Program-made: the position numbers and the translations under genes
The notes under the pieces: model-generated
What the model was told of the DNA's origin: nothing
Databases searched by the model: none
The model's input: only the letters and a program-made list of their open reading frames with translations
Origin: Methylobacter sp.
Lineage (GTDB): Bacteria; Pseudomonadota; Gammaproteobacteria; Methylococcales; Methylomonadaceae
DNA: 64,000 bases
Assembly (NCBI GenBank): GCA_030653175.1
Contig: JAURZV010000002.1
Coordinates: 49,106-113,105 of the forward strand
Direction of reading: 5' to 3'
In this document: positions 8,307 to 16,748 of the stretch, piece after piece
Numbering within the stretch: position 1 is the stretch's first letter
Layout of the letters: every line of letters begins with the position of its first letter

Positions 8307-11126
8307 ATGAAAATTAACATGCCGATCACCAATGTTGAACGTGCTCTTACAGAGATTGATTCCATTGTTACCAAGACCGATCTAAAAGGGATGATTACCT
8401 ATGCTAATGAGGATTTTATTCAAATTTGCGGGTTTACCAGGGAAGAGCTGGTTGGCGCATCGCACAATATAATACGCCACCCAGACATGCCGGCAGAAGC
8501 TTTTGAGGATTTGTGGAAGTCGATAAAAGCAGGTCGTCCATGGACCGGGGTGATCAAGAATCGCTGCAAAAACGGCGATTTTTACTGGGTGTTGGCCAAT
8601 GTTACCCCTTATTACGAAAATAATAAGTTGGTCGGCTATATGTCGGTACGCAACAAACCCAGCCAAAAGCAGGTTGCAGAGGCCGTCGATACCTATCAGA
8701 AATTTCGCGAAGGCAAGGCAAGGCATTTAAAAATACAGGGCGGAAAAGTTGCCAAAAAAACGCTGATGGGGCGATTCCCATCATTAGAAAACATCAGTAT
8801 AAAAGCCCGTTTATTGATGGTTATCGCTATCATGTCGATTCTGCTGCTCATTATCGGCGGTATGGGGCTTTTCGGTATGAGTAAGGCCAGCGATGGTTTG
8901 CTTACCGTTCATAACGACCGCATGTTGCCCTCGAACCAGATTTTCCAGGTTCAGAAACTGCTGCTTACTAATCAGTTGCGGATTACCGCCGGCGCGTTCA
9001 ACCCTAATCCCGAGTTGGTTCAGAAAAACATTGCCGAAGTGGAACAAAATATCGCAACCATCACCCGGATCTGGGATGCGTACATTGAAAACTCGCTTAG
9101 TCCGGATGAAAAAATTCTGGCGGATAAGGTTGCAGGCGACAAAAACCGCTTTGTAATGGAAGGCCTGCAACCGGCTATTTCAGCATTACGCAGCAATGAT
9201 GCCGGGCTTGCCCGCAAGATTATCGAGAGCCAGGCTAATCCCCTTTACGAGCCGGTCGGTGAGGGTATTCAGAAGCTATTACAATTGCAGGTCGGTATCG
9301 CCAAACAGGAATTTGATGCAAGTCAGTCGCGTTATTACAGCACCCGCGAGATAGCTAGTGTCTTGATCGTTTCGGGTATTTTACTGGCTCTGTGGTTGAG
9401 TTTTTCTTTATTGCGTTCTATCGTGCGTCCGCTTAATGCCACCATTAGCCATTTTGGTCAAATTGCCCAGGGCAATTGCACTAATGCTATTGAAATCAAA
9501 GCTATGGACGAGATTGGCAGGGTGATGGCGGCTCTCAAAGCCATGCAGATCAAGCTGGGCTTTGATATCGCAGAGGCTAAACGTATTGCCGATGAACACC
9601 TGCGCATTAAGATTGCTCTGGATAACGTTAGTACCGGGGTGATGATTGCAGATAACGACCGCAACATTATTTACGTCAATAAAGCGGTGGTCAACATGCT
9701 CGGCAAAGCTGAAGCGGACATCCGCAAGCTGTTGCCGAATTTTTCCATTGCCAATCTGGTGGGTACCAATATTGATGGATTTCACAAGACACCCGCACAT
9801 CAGGCACGGTTACTTGCCGGTTCAACCAGTCCTAGTACTGTCAGCATTGAGTTGGGTGAGCGCTCCATGGTGGCGACTGTAAGCCCGGTAGTCAACTCAC
9901 AAGGCAAGCGCATGGGTTCGATAGCCGAATGGCTGGATCGCACCGCCGAGGTTATGGTGGAAAAAGAAGTGGCCGTTATTTTGGTCGCTGCTGTTATGGG
10001 TGACTTCACTCAGCGTATTGTAATGCAAGACAAGGCAGGTTTTTACCGTGAGCTGAGCGAATCAATCAATCAGCTTATGCAAACCAGTGAAAGCGGCCTT
10101 AATGAAGCGGTACGCGTATTCAATGCGTTGTCCCATGGCGATCTGACTGAAAAAATAGTCAATCACTATTCAGGTACTTTCGGCCAACTTAAAGAGGACG
10201 CCAATTCCACGGTGGATGACCTCAAGGATACTATCGGTCAAATCAAGGATGTCGCTGAATCAATCCACACTGCGGCTAAAGAAATCGCACACGGCAACAT
10301 GTCTTTGTCGCACCGCACCGAAGTGCAGGCAACCAGTTTGGATCAGACCACCGCCAGCATGCAAAAGTTGACCTTAACAGTGCATCAAAATAGCGATAAC
10401 GCCAAACATGCCAGTGAGCTTGCTGTTAACGCATCGAATATCGCAGGCAAAGGTGTCACAGTCATTGGTCAAGTTGTAAAAATGATGGAAGCGATCAATG
10501 AATCCTCGCGCAAGGTTGTCGAGATCATTACAGTGATAGACAGCATTGCCTTTCAGACCAATATACTCGCGCTTAATGCCGCAGTAGAAGCGGCTCGTGC
10601 CGGAGAACAGGGGCGAGGCTTTGCCGTGGTGGCCGGAGAAGTGCGCAATCTCGCGCAACGCGCCGCCTCTGCTGCCGGGGAAATCAAGAATCTGATTGGC
10701 AATTCTGTTGAGAAGGTTGAGGACGGCAGCAAACTGGTCACCCAAGCCGGAAAAACCATGGAAGATATTGTTAACTCTATCCGTGGCGTTACTGCAATCA
10801 TGTCCGAGATCAGCGCCGCTTCCGTTGAACAAACTTCCGGAATTGAGCAAGTGAGTATGGCTATTTGCCAGATGGACGACGTAACCCAGCAAAATGCCGC
10901 CTTGGTAGAACAAGCCTCAGCCGCAGCAGAATCGCTGGAAAAACAGACGCAACACCTGACGGTTACGGTAGCGCACTTTAAAATGGATGGTGATATAGGT
11001 GATGTGGACAGTTCTTTTTCTACAGAACCGCTTACGAAGATAATTGAAACTGCTCATATCGCAGTGGGGCATATAGTCAAACTGGATCCGCAGTCTGATG
11101 CCAGTGATGGTTGGGAAGAGTTTTAA
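8307..11126 (+). CDS. PAS-containing methyl-accepting chemotaxis protein (Aer-like)
   Basis: A 939-residue receptor. A cytoplasmic N-terminal PAS domain (about 1-125, with TNEDF-like [12 protein letters not shown] and [12 protein letters not shown], as in Aer) suggests redox or energy sensing through FAD. Then come TM1 (about 168-190), a 4HB-type periplasmic segment, TM2 (about 350-370), HAMP, a second PAS (about 435-540), another HAMP-like stretch, and the MCP signalling bundle with a canonical hairpin ([20 protein letters not shown]). The C-terminus DGWEEF fits a CheR/CheB docking pentapeptide (xWxxF). The bundle is of a different class from the two MCPs upstream, so it may feed another pathway. 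ATG 8307 is the first start in the frame. Confidence 0.92.
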   Translation: MKINMPITNVERALTEIDSIVTKTDLKGMITYANEDFIQICGFTREELVGASHNIIRHPDMPAEAFEDLWKSIKAGRPWTGVIKNRCKNGDFYWVLANVTPYYENNKLVGYMSVRNKPSQKQVAEAVDTYQKFREGKARHLKIQGGKVAKKTLMGRFPSLENISIKARLLMVIAIMSILLLIIGGMGLFGMSKASDGLLTVHNDRMLPSNQIFQVQKLLLTNQLRITAGAFNPNPELVQKNIAEVEQNIATITRIWDAYIENSLSPDEKILADKVAGDKNRFVMEGLQPAISALRSNDAGLARKIIESQANPLYEPVGEGIQKLLQLQVGIAKQEFDASQSRYYSTREIASVLIVSGILLALWLSFSLLRSIVRPLNATISHFGQIAQGNCTNAIEIKAMDEIGRVMAALKAMQIKLGFDIAEAKRIADEHLRIKIALDNVSTGVMIADNDRNIIYVNKAVVNMLGKAEADIRKLLPNFSIANLVGTNIDGFHKTPAHQARLLAGSTSPSTVSIELGERSMVATVSPVVNSQGKRMGSIAEWLDRTAEVMVEKEVAVILVAAVMGDFTQRIVMQDKAGFYRELSESINQLMQTSESGLNEAVRVFNALSHGDLTEKIVNHYSGTFGQLKEDANSTVDDLKDTIGQIKDVAESIHTAAKEIAHGNMSLSHRTEVQATSLDQTTASMQKLTLTVHQNSDNAKHASELAVNASNIAGKGVTVIGQVVKMMEAINESSRKVVEIITVIDSIAFQTNILALNAAVEAARAGEQGRGFAVVAGEVRNLAQRAASAAGEIKNLIGNSVEKVEDGSKLVTQAGKTMEDIVNSIRGVTAIMSEISAASVEQTSGIEQVSMAICQMDDVTQQNAALVEQASAAAESLEKQTQHLTVTVAHFKMDGDIGDVDSSFSTEPLTKIIETAHIAVGHIVKLDPQSDASDGWEEF

Positions 11127-11172
11127 TGTTGGGAAAGTTGCGTAGTTCTGATTCGTTTAAGGCAAAAATAAT

Positions 11173-11260
11173 CCTGATTAGCAGATGCTTCAGCCAGTGC
11201 CAAAAAGTTCGTCATTCTGGCAGGGATGCCGGTGCTGGCTGAAACATCTTGCTAATCAGG
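11173..11260. repeat. Large imperfect inverted repeat between convergent genes
   Basis: The arms at 11173-11202 (CCTGATTAGCAGATG...) and 11231-11260 (...CATCTTGCTAATCAGG) are about 30 bp each with few mismatches. The loop contains a GGCAGGGATGCC piece related to the repeat at 30,149. It lies between the convergent MCP and cobB genes and overlaps the last bases of cobB, so it could end transcription in both directions. Confidence 0.75.
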
Positions 11261-12551
11261 AAAACAATTGTGCGGCGGCCATGGGGTTTGAAGCAAAATA
11301 GCAATGCAGATAACTGGCAGTTAACCGGTTTAGCTGATAAATGGCTTCGCCTTCTGACGTGTTATGCACGCGCTCGCCAAAGGCAATAGGTGCAAGCGGC
11401 GTTTCTATCAGGGAATGGTGAAAAGTATGACTGCGCAATACGCCGCCGGGCATAGGCGCGGATTGATAGCCCAAGCCTTTTAGCCGGGTTTGCATGACAG
11501 CGTGTCCGGGCAACAGGCCGACCATTTCACCGCGCAAACCGGCTTTATCTACGATCGTTTCCAGTAAATACAACAGCCCCCCGCATTCGGCGTAAATGGG
11601 TTTGCCTTGGCGAAAATGCGTTTGCAATGCTGCCTTCATTGCCCGATTATCCTGTAGCGTTTGCAAATGCAGTTCGGGATAGCCGCCCGGCAGATAAAGG
11701 CTGTCGACATCAGGCAGTGCGGCATCCGCAAGCGGGGAAAAGAACGTTAGCGTCGCGCCCATTTCTTGCAACAAATCCAGATTGGCGGCGTAAATAAATG
11801 AAAATGCAGCGTCGCGGGCAACGCCGATGCGGATACCTGATAACAGTTGAGGCGGTGTTTTCTGTTCGGGCGCTGTAAATTCCACAGCCTCCGGCAAGTT
11901 TGCCAGCCCGGTTGCGGCAATTGCCGTTGCGGCGGCCAGCATCCGCGATTCGAGATCAAGCACTTCTTCAGCCTGGACCAAACCCAGATGCCGTTCCGGC
12001 AATACAAACCGGCTATCGCGCGGTATCCCGCCAAAGTAGCGCAGATCAGGCGGCATGCCTTGCAGGATCATTTCAGTATGACGCGGGCTGGCGATGTTAT
12101 TGGCTAAAACACCGGCGAAGGTCAGTCCAGGCCGATAGTTGGCAAGTCCGTAGGCAATTGCCCCCACCGTTTGTGCAGCACCCGTTGCGTCAATCACGGC
12201 AAGCACCGGCACCGAGAACAGTTCGGCGAGATCTGCGCTGCAAGGTTCGCCATCGAACAAGCCCATGACGCCTTCAATCAGTATCAAATCTGCTTCCAGC
12301 GCGGCTTCGTATAACAATCTCCTGCATTCAGCTTTGCCCATCATCCAAAGATCAAGCTGGTACACCGGCTGACCGCCGGCGCGTTCGAGTATCATCGGGT
12401 CGAGAAAATCAGGGCCGGATTTAAACACCCTGACTTTACGGCCTTGTTCGACATGATAACGGGCAAGCGCGGCGGTAATTGTAGTCTTGCCGTGATTGGA
12501 ACCGGGCGCGGTGATGAACAGGGCAGGGCAGTGAGTTGTTGGAAGGGTCAT
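11256..12551 (-). CDS. cobB: Cobyrinate a,c-diamide synthase CobB/CbiA
   Basis: 431 residues. The N-terminal ATP-binding domain has the P-loop APGSNHGKTTITAAL, and the C-terminal class I glutamine amidotransferase domain has the nucleophile region PIYAECGGLLYL and the late conserved HTFHHS segment. It amidates the a and c side chains of (co)byrinic acid using glutamine and ATP. It is the last gene of the cobalamin locus. The cobW-cobB junction carries an insertion of palindromic repeats flanked by a duplicated sequence of about 22 bp; in the duplicate the ATG of cobB still overlaps a relic of the cobW stop (AAATGA). Confidence 0.93.
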   Translation of the reverse strand: MTLPTTHCPALFITAPGSNHGKTTITAALARYHVEQGRKVRVFKSGPDFLDPMILERAGGQPVYQLDLWMMGKAECRRLLYEAALEADLILIEGVMGLFDGEPCSADLAELFSVPVLAVIDATGAAQTVGAIAYGLANYRPGLTFAGVLANNIASPRHTEMILQGMPPDLRYFGGIPRDSRFVLPERHLGLVQAEEVLDLESRMLAAATAIAATGLANLPEAVEFTAPEQKTPPQLLSGIRIGVARDAAFSFIYAANLDLLQEMGATLTFFSPLADAALPDVDSLYLPGGYPELHLQTLQDNRAMKAALQTHFRQGKPIYAECGGLLYLLETIVDKAGLRGEMVGLLPGHAVMQTRLKGLGYQSAPMPGGVLRSHTFHHSLIETPLAPIAFGERVHNTSEGEAIYQLNRLTASYLHCYFASNPMAAAQLFS

Positions 12552-12759
12552 TTCCAGGCAGTTCCAGTCGATTGTTTCGTTTCCACGCGCCGCGTCCCGG
12601 ATACACAGGACGTTGGTCGTGATTCGCGGCGCAGCGCGTGGGAACGAGAGGCAACATTAGGAGTGCAAGCTTTGCTTGCGTTTGCAGGCGAAGCCTGCAC
12701 TCCAAATGTAAAATTAGTGGCGGCTAAGTAGCTGCGGTTCATTTCCAGACAGTTCCGGT
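12549..12759. repeat. Palindromic repeat cluster flanked by a 22-bp direct repeat
   Basis: Two families lie side by side: the CGTTTCCACGCG...CGCGTGGGAACG palindrome (12,578-12,648) and the GAGTGCAAGC...GCCTGCACTC palindrome (12,661-12,702). They are bounded by direct repeats TCATTTCCAGGCAGTTCCAG (12,549 on) and TCATTTCCAGACAGTTCCGG (12,738 on). The right copy is the genuine 3' end of cobW; the left copy includes the cobB start. This looks like insertion with duplication of the old cobW/cobB overlap. Confidence 0.7.
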
Positions 12760-13896
12760 CAATTTGGATAACAGTGCCGCCACCGTGTTACGGTTCAGAT
12801 GATAACCGATAAAAACCAGTTCCGATTCCTTTGAAGATTGCTTGGCAGTACCGGAACTTATCGCAATTCGGGTGCGCACACCTTGCACAAGAACGGAATG
12901 CTCAGCAAGTAGTATGAAGCCTTTGCAGCGCAACAACGGTTCCGCTTTAGCTACCTCGATCAATGCCTGTTTGATTGTTTCTGCGTGCTGCGGCTCCGGG
13001 CTACGCAGCACGAACGACAGCCAACCAGGATCCTGTTCATGAAAATGTTTGTGGGTTGTCAGTCCGTGACAGTGGCCTGCCAAACCGGAATGGGCGTGAC
13101 CGTTCAGTCTTACATGGCTCGCCAATGTCGGCGTATCGGAACCGGGCATAGCTGCCCTATGTGTGTGCGAATTCATTCGCGTCTTTGCCAACGCGAATGA
13201 ATTCGCACACACAGTAAAGGTCGGCTGGTGCAGGCGCAGGCCGAGAGCGAGCCGAATGTCCAGCTGTGCGTCGTATGCAAGTTCGAGAAAGCGCACGTTC
13301 GGCGCACGGTCACGAACGCGTTGTTCCGCGAGCAGCAAGGCATTCTCATCCAGCGTGTCGATTTTGTTCAATACCACGACATCGGCATATTCAAGTTGTT
13401 GCTCAAACATAGTTGCGACTGAATCCGCAACGGCCGCATGAGGGCTATCCTGACTAAGCTCACGGTCAAACTGATCGGATAGCAGCAAAGGCGTATCCAC
13501 CACGGCCAGTGTGGCATCCAGAATAAAATCTTCAGCCAGTTCTGGCGATTGCAATAGCTCCATGACGGCTGTTGGCAACGCAAGCCCCGAGGTTTCTATC
13601 AATACGTGGTCGACGTTGGCTCGGCGCTTGGCAATAGCCTGCATGGTTGGGACAAAGTGTTCGTCATCGCCGTAGGCAATCAGGCCGTAAGGGAAATCAT
13701 GAATCCGCACATGCTCATCGCCGCCAACACTGCCGTTAATCAGCGCGCCGTCAATGGAAACTTCGCCGAACTCATTGATCAGCAATGCAAGGCGGCGGGT
13801 TTGTCGGCTTTTAATCAGGCTGCTCAGTAATGTGGTTTTACCGGAACCGAGAAAGCCGGTAACGATAGTAACCGGAATTAGGTGTTGATATTTCAT
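12739..13896 (-). CDS. cobW: CobW-type GTPase (COG0523 metallochaperone)
   Basis: 385 residues. The P-loop reads GFLGSGKTTLLSSL, then comes the switch-type EFGEVSIDGAL region, a NKID guanine-recognition motif (VVLNKIDTL), a histidine-rich linker (HTHRAAM..., HAHSGLAGHCHG..., HKHFHE) and the C-terminal CobW domain. In cobalamin loci CobW is thought to deliver cobalt to the CobN-type chelatase. A perfect 21-bp-arm palindrome (13,161-13,212) is read through in frame, adding residues around CANSFALAKTRMNSHTH just before the histidine-rich linker. The ATG is supported by the immediate start of the family motif. Confidence 0.93.
   Translation of the reverse strand: MKYQHLIPVTIVTGFLGSGKTTLLSSLIKSRQTRRLALLINEFGEVSIDGALINGSVGGDEHVRIHDFPYGLIAYGDDEHFVPTMQAIAKRRANVDHVLIETSGLALPTAVMELLQSPELAEDFILDATLAVVDTPLLLSDQFDRELSQDSPHAAVADSVATMFEQQLEYADVVVLNKIDTLDENALLLAEQRVRDRAPNVRFLELAYDAQLDIRLALGLRLHQPTFTVCANSFALAKTRMNSHTHRAAMPGSDTPTLASHVRLNGHAHSGLAGHCHGLTTHKHFHEQDPGWLSFVLRSPEPQHAETIKQALIEVAKAEPLLRCKGFILLAEHSVLVQGVRTRIAISSGTAKQSSKESELVFIGYHLNRNTVAALLSKLTGTVWK
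13161..13212. repeat. Perfect palindrome inserted in frame in cobW
   Basis: Two 21-bp arms that are exact reverse complements (GTGTGTGCGAATTCATTCGCG and partner) around a 10-base centre. Related elements with the core GCGAATTTATTCGCG are intergenic at 19,677-19,731 and 22,085-22,139. Inside cobW it keeps the frame open. Confidence 0.9.
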
Positions 13897-13949
13897 GGTA
13901 ACTTCTCATTTAAAACAGGTAAGTCAGTAATGAATAGATAAAAGCTATG

Positions 13950-14056
13950 ACCACGAAGACACGAAGAACACGAAGCGATAAAACTTCGTGTTCTTCGTGT
14001 CCCGGCAACTGCTCCCTGCGTTGCTCTACCTCCTGCATCCATGCAGTCGTTCGTGG
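13950..14056. repeat. Nested palindromic repeats between cobW and cobJK
   Basis: The outer element starts ACCACGAAGACACGAAG and runs to the matching CTTCGTGTTCTTCGTGTC. Before it closes with TTCGTGG it is interrupted by a minus-strand copy (14,003-14,050) of the element that begins CGACTGCATGGATGCAGG. It is therefore one repeat inserted in another. Confidence 0.8.
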
Positions 14057-14090
14057 CGAATAAAATGCTTTTAATCATCTGCTCACTCGT

Positions 14091-15740
14091 TTATGGGTTT
14101 GCATGCCACGCTTGTAACTGCCGCAATACGGCATCGAAAGTTGAGGTGGCGAACGGATACTCTAGTTTCGGACGTTTGATGACCAGCAACGGGATATTCA
14201 GCGCCTGTGTTGCCGCTACTTTGGCTTGATAGCCGCCTGCATCGCCGGAATCCTTGGTGATGACGCAATCGATTTTTAAATCCCGCCACAAGGCCGTGTT
14301 GAAAGCTTCTGAGAATGGCCCTTGCATCGCGCAAATATGGCTGCGCGGCACACCCAGATCGATTGCTCGTTGGATGAATTCAGGCTCAGGCGTTACGCGT
14401 ACAAACCATTTGCGTTCGGTAGCTCCCGGCGCTTGGTCGCATCGGTTCCCTACCGATTGCGACACTTCTGACCTCCATGGATGGAGGAAATGCCGACGAC
14501 TGCCGGGAGCAGTCGCGGCCACCATCCCGGGCGGTCGTAGAAAGGTAGCCAAGTCCTTTGAGCCTGTAGTCAGGAAAATGCGTGATCCTATGGCAATGGC
14601 CTGCTTGGCCGCTTGCTCTGTGGAGTCACATTCAATGCCGCTATTTGTTTCAAAGGAGCTGGGGCGTTCATAGCGCAGATAGGGGATATTCAGGGCTTGC
14701 GACAATCCCATCAATTGTTCCGAGATCAGGTTGGCATAAGGATGTGTCGCATCAACAATTGCCCGCGCCTGATTTTGGCTTAGCGCCTGTTTTTGGGCTT
14801 CAACGCCCTGATGGCCTGCCCAGACCGATACACCCGAACAATGCTGGGCGGCAACCTCGCCGCCGTATTCCGTTGCAGCGGACACCACGACCGGATAGCC
14901 TTGTTGCGCCAATTCGTTAGCAAGCTGATTGCCGTCGCTGGTGCCGGAAAAAACCCATAGCGCGTGCTTGGGAAGTTCATCAACAGCCGGCTGATCAGCG
15001 GGTGTGTCCCAGTTATTGTAGCCGCGCGGCGTAAAAATAAAGCCGCGCTTGCGCTGGGTAAAGCGGTTGCCGATCACGATCGTGGTCAGCATATCAAACT
15101 GCAAAGACAGCAAGTCTTCAAGGTGGTGAATACTGACTTTCTGGCCGGGTCGATAGGCATTGTGTATCACGCCGCACAGAGTCTTCGGCGATTTTGATTC
15201 CAGCATGATATTGAGGATGCGGTACACGCCTTCCTGGCGACCGGCGCTTTGCACGTTGTACAACACACAGGCCAGATCGGCCTGGGCGATATGACGTCCA
15301 CGCTGCTCTATCCAGTCCCAGGGGCACAGCAGATCGGACAGGCTCAGCGTGGCAAAATCGTGCGACAACGGCGAGCCTAATAACGAGGCGCAGGCATTGG
15401 CAGAGGTAATGCCGGGTATCACGTTGACTTCATAGTCGTCATCTTCGCGCATTTCATCGAAAGCCAGTGCCGCCATCGCATAAATGCCGATGTCTCCGCT
15501 GGAAACCAATGCCACTTTAGCGCCGCTACGGGCTTTTTCAATCGCCAATAAAGCGCGCTCGCGTTCCTGGGTCAGCGGCGGCGTGTGGATTTCCTTATTC
15601 ACTATCCACGGCTCAATCCAGCGCAAATACAGATCATAAGCCACGATCACATCGCTGTCTCGTAGCGCCGCTTCAGCGCGCGGAACGATCAAATCGCTAA
15701 ATCCCGGCCCGACCGAAACCAAATTCAATACACCTTTCAT
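14091..15740 (-). CDS. Fused precorrin-3B C17-methyltransferase / precorrin-6A reductase (CobJ-CobK)
   Basis: About 549 residues. The N-terminal tetrapyrrole methylase (about 1-245) has VSVGPGFSDLIVPRAE, VALVSSGDIGIYAMA and VNVIPGITSANACASLLG, as in CobJ/CbiH (C17 methylation with ring contraction). The C-terminal domain (about 260-549) starts with LWVFSGTSDGNQLA and has VDATHPYA and TKDSGDAGG, as in CobK/CbiJ reductases. ATG 15740 is chosen over an upstream TTG because MKGVLNLVSVG matches the family start. Within CobK about 40 extra residues (RPPGMVAATAPGS... to ...QAPGATER) split TGSKDLATFL from WFVRV; they come from inserted palindromes. Activity of the CobK half is therefore uncertain. 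Confidence 0.9.
   Translation of the reverse strand: MKGVLNLVSVGPGFSDLIVPRAEAALRDSDVIVAYDLYLRWIEPWIVNKEIHTPPLTQERERALLAIEKARSGAKVALVSSGDIGIYAMAALAFDEMREDDDYEVNVIPGITSANACASLLGSPLSHDFATLSLSDLLCPWDWIEQRGRHIAQADLACVLYNVQSAGRQEGVYRILNIMLESKSPKTLCGVIHNAYRPGQKVSIHHLEDLLSLQFDMLTTIVIGNRFTQRKRGFIFTPRGYNNWDTPADQPAVDELPKHALWVFSGTSDGNQLANELAQQGYPVVVSAATEYGGEVAAQHCSGVSVWAGHQGVEAQKQALSQNQARAIVDATHPYANLISEQLMGLSQALNIPYLRYERPSSFETNSGIECDSTEQAAKQAIAIGSRIFLTTGSKDLATFLRPPGMVAATAPGSRRHFLHPWRSEVSQSVGNRCDQAPGATERKWFVRVTPEPEFIQRAIDLGVPRSHICAMQGPFSEAFNTALWRDLKIDCVITKDSGDAGGYQAKVAATQALNIPLLVIKRPKLEYPFATSTFDAVLRQLQAWHANP
14419..14545. repeat. Palindrome cluster inserted in frame in the cobK half
   Basis: Hairpins include GCTCCCGGC (14,422) pairing with GCCGGGAGC (14,502), ATCGGT...ACCGAT, and CCTCCATGGATGGAGG (14,472). 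The last part (CCACCATCCCGGGCGGTCGTA) matches the insert in hemP at 59,491. The frame stays open through the cluster. Confidence 0.8.
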
Positions 15741-15792
15741 TCTTTTATCCAATGTTTATTAATCTGTAATACTTGTTTTCTTATAACGGCCA

Positions 15793-15933
15793 AAGCAAGC
15801 TTTGGACTCCAAATAGGATGCCGGAGTTCAAAGCTTGCTTTGAACCATTCAACATCAAGAGTAGGGCGTGCCATGCGCGCCTTTTCCGATGCTTGGAAGC
15901 AATCCGCACTTTGGCGCGCACGGCGCGCCCTAC
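15793..15933. repeat. Two palindromic repeats between cbiG and cobJK
   Basis: The first (15,793-15,840) pairs AAGCAAGCTTTGGACTCC with GGAGTTCAAAGCTTGCTT and recurs at 41,250-41,296. The second (15,861-15,933) pairs GTAGGGCGTGCCATGCGCGC with GCGCGCACGGCGCGCCCTAC. The second supplies the TAG stop of cbiG, so the original cbiG end may have been altered. Confidence 0.8.
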
Positions 15934-16748
15934 ATATTATCTTCAACTACGGCCACGGCCACGCCGTTTAAAGCCATTTTGGGCACGATCAATTTGCCGC
16001 GCGAACCGGCAATCAACGCGCAGGGCTCGCATACGCCCGGCAACCCCACATTCTGTTGCACCCAGTCCGACGGCTGAGTTACCCAGGGCCGTGCCGCCAC
16101 TGTTGCGCTTGCCAATACGCGTAGCGGCAAATCGTGTTGCCGGCAAAATTCCAGCAACCCCGGTTCATTTTCCTTCAAGTCTATGGTTGCTATTTCGCGC
16201 ACATCGTTTAACTGTCGCTCGCCCAGCGCCTGATGAACAGCGGCGGCGATTTGTTCGGCAGTTACGCCTTTACGGCAACCGATGCCGACAACCAAAGGCT
16301 TCAAGGCTTCGGTTGCCGTAGTGATGACCGGCGTCGCACCAATTGCATTGGCGACGCGATAAGCCAAACGGTTGGCGCCGCCTTCATGACCGGCCAACAG
16401 CGACACCGCGTATCGTCCCGCTTCGTCCAGCACCACGACGGCCGGGTCGCTATGTTTGTCCTGTGCCAAGCCGTCGAGAAAGCGCACCGCGATGCCGCCG
16501 GCTGCTATCATGATCCACTGCGCGTGCTGCCGATAAGCGGCGGCAAACTGCTCTTTCTGGCTTGTGGCAGCATGGGCTGTAGGGGCTGTAGGGGTTGTAG
16601 GGGTTGTAGGGGTTGTAGGGGCGACCGGTTGGTCGCCCTTTGTTGTATGGAGCCACGGGCTATACACTTTACCGCCAAGACGTTTTTGCAAAGCTAAAGC
16701 CAAGGCTTCGCTTTCCGGTCGCACCAGCCAGATTCCGCAATCTTTCAC
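15930..16748 (-). CDS. cbiG: Cobalt-precorrin-5A hydrolase CbiG
   Basis: 272 residues, shorter than typical CbiG (about 320-350). The N-terminal region (GIWLVRPESEALALAL) leads to the conserved GGIAVRFLDGL..., VVVLDEAGRYAVSLLAGHEGGANRLA, and the C-terminal VVGIGCRKGVTAEQI domain. CbiG opens the delta-lactone of cobalt-precorrin-5A and releases acetaldehyde, a step of the anaerobic (early cobalt insertion) route. Between YSPWLHTTKG and QKEQFAAAYRQ lies a Pro/Thr repeat (APTTPTTPTTPTAPTA) coded by a GGGGTTGTA tandem repeat plus a hairpin. Its start overlaps cobM's stop by 4 bp. Confidence 0.88.
   Translation of the reverse strand: MKDCGIWLVRPESEALALALQKRLGGKVYSPWLHTTKGDQPVAPTTPTTPTTPTAPTAHAATSQKEQFAAAYRQHAQWIMIAAGGIAVRFLDGLAQDKHSDPAVVVLDEAGRYAVSLLAGHEGGANRLAYRVANAIGATPVITTATEALKPLVVGIGCRKGVTAEQIAAAVHQALGERQLNDVREIATIDLKENEPGLLEFCRQHDLPLRVLASATVAARPWVTQPSDWVQQNVGLPGVCEPCALIAGSRGKLIVPKMALNGVAVAVVEDNM
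16575..16638. repeat. 9-bp tandem repeat plus hairpin inside cbiG
   Basis: Five near-copies of the 9-mer GGGGTTGTA (16,575-16,618), followed by the hairpin GGGCGACCGGTTGGTCGCCC (16,619-16,638). The hairpin family also occurs at 22,062, 29,831 and 42,476. Because the unit is 9 bp, copy-number changes keep the cbiG frame. Confidence 0.85.
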
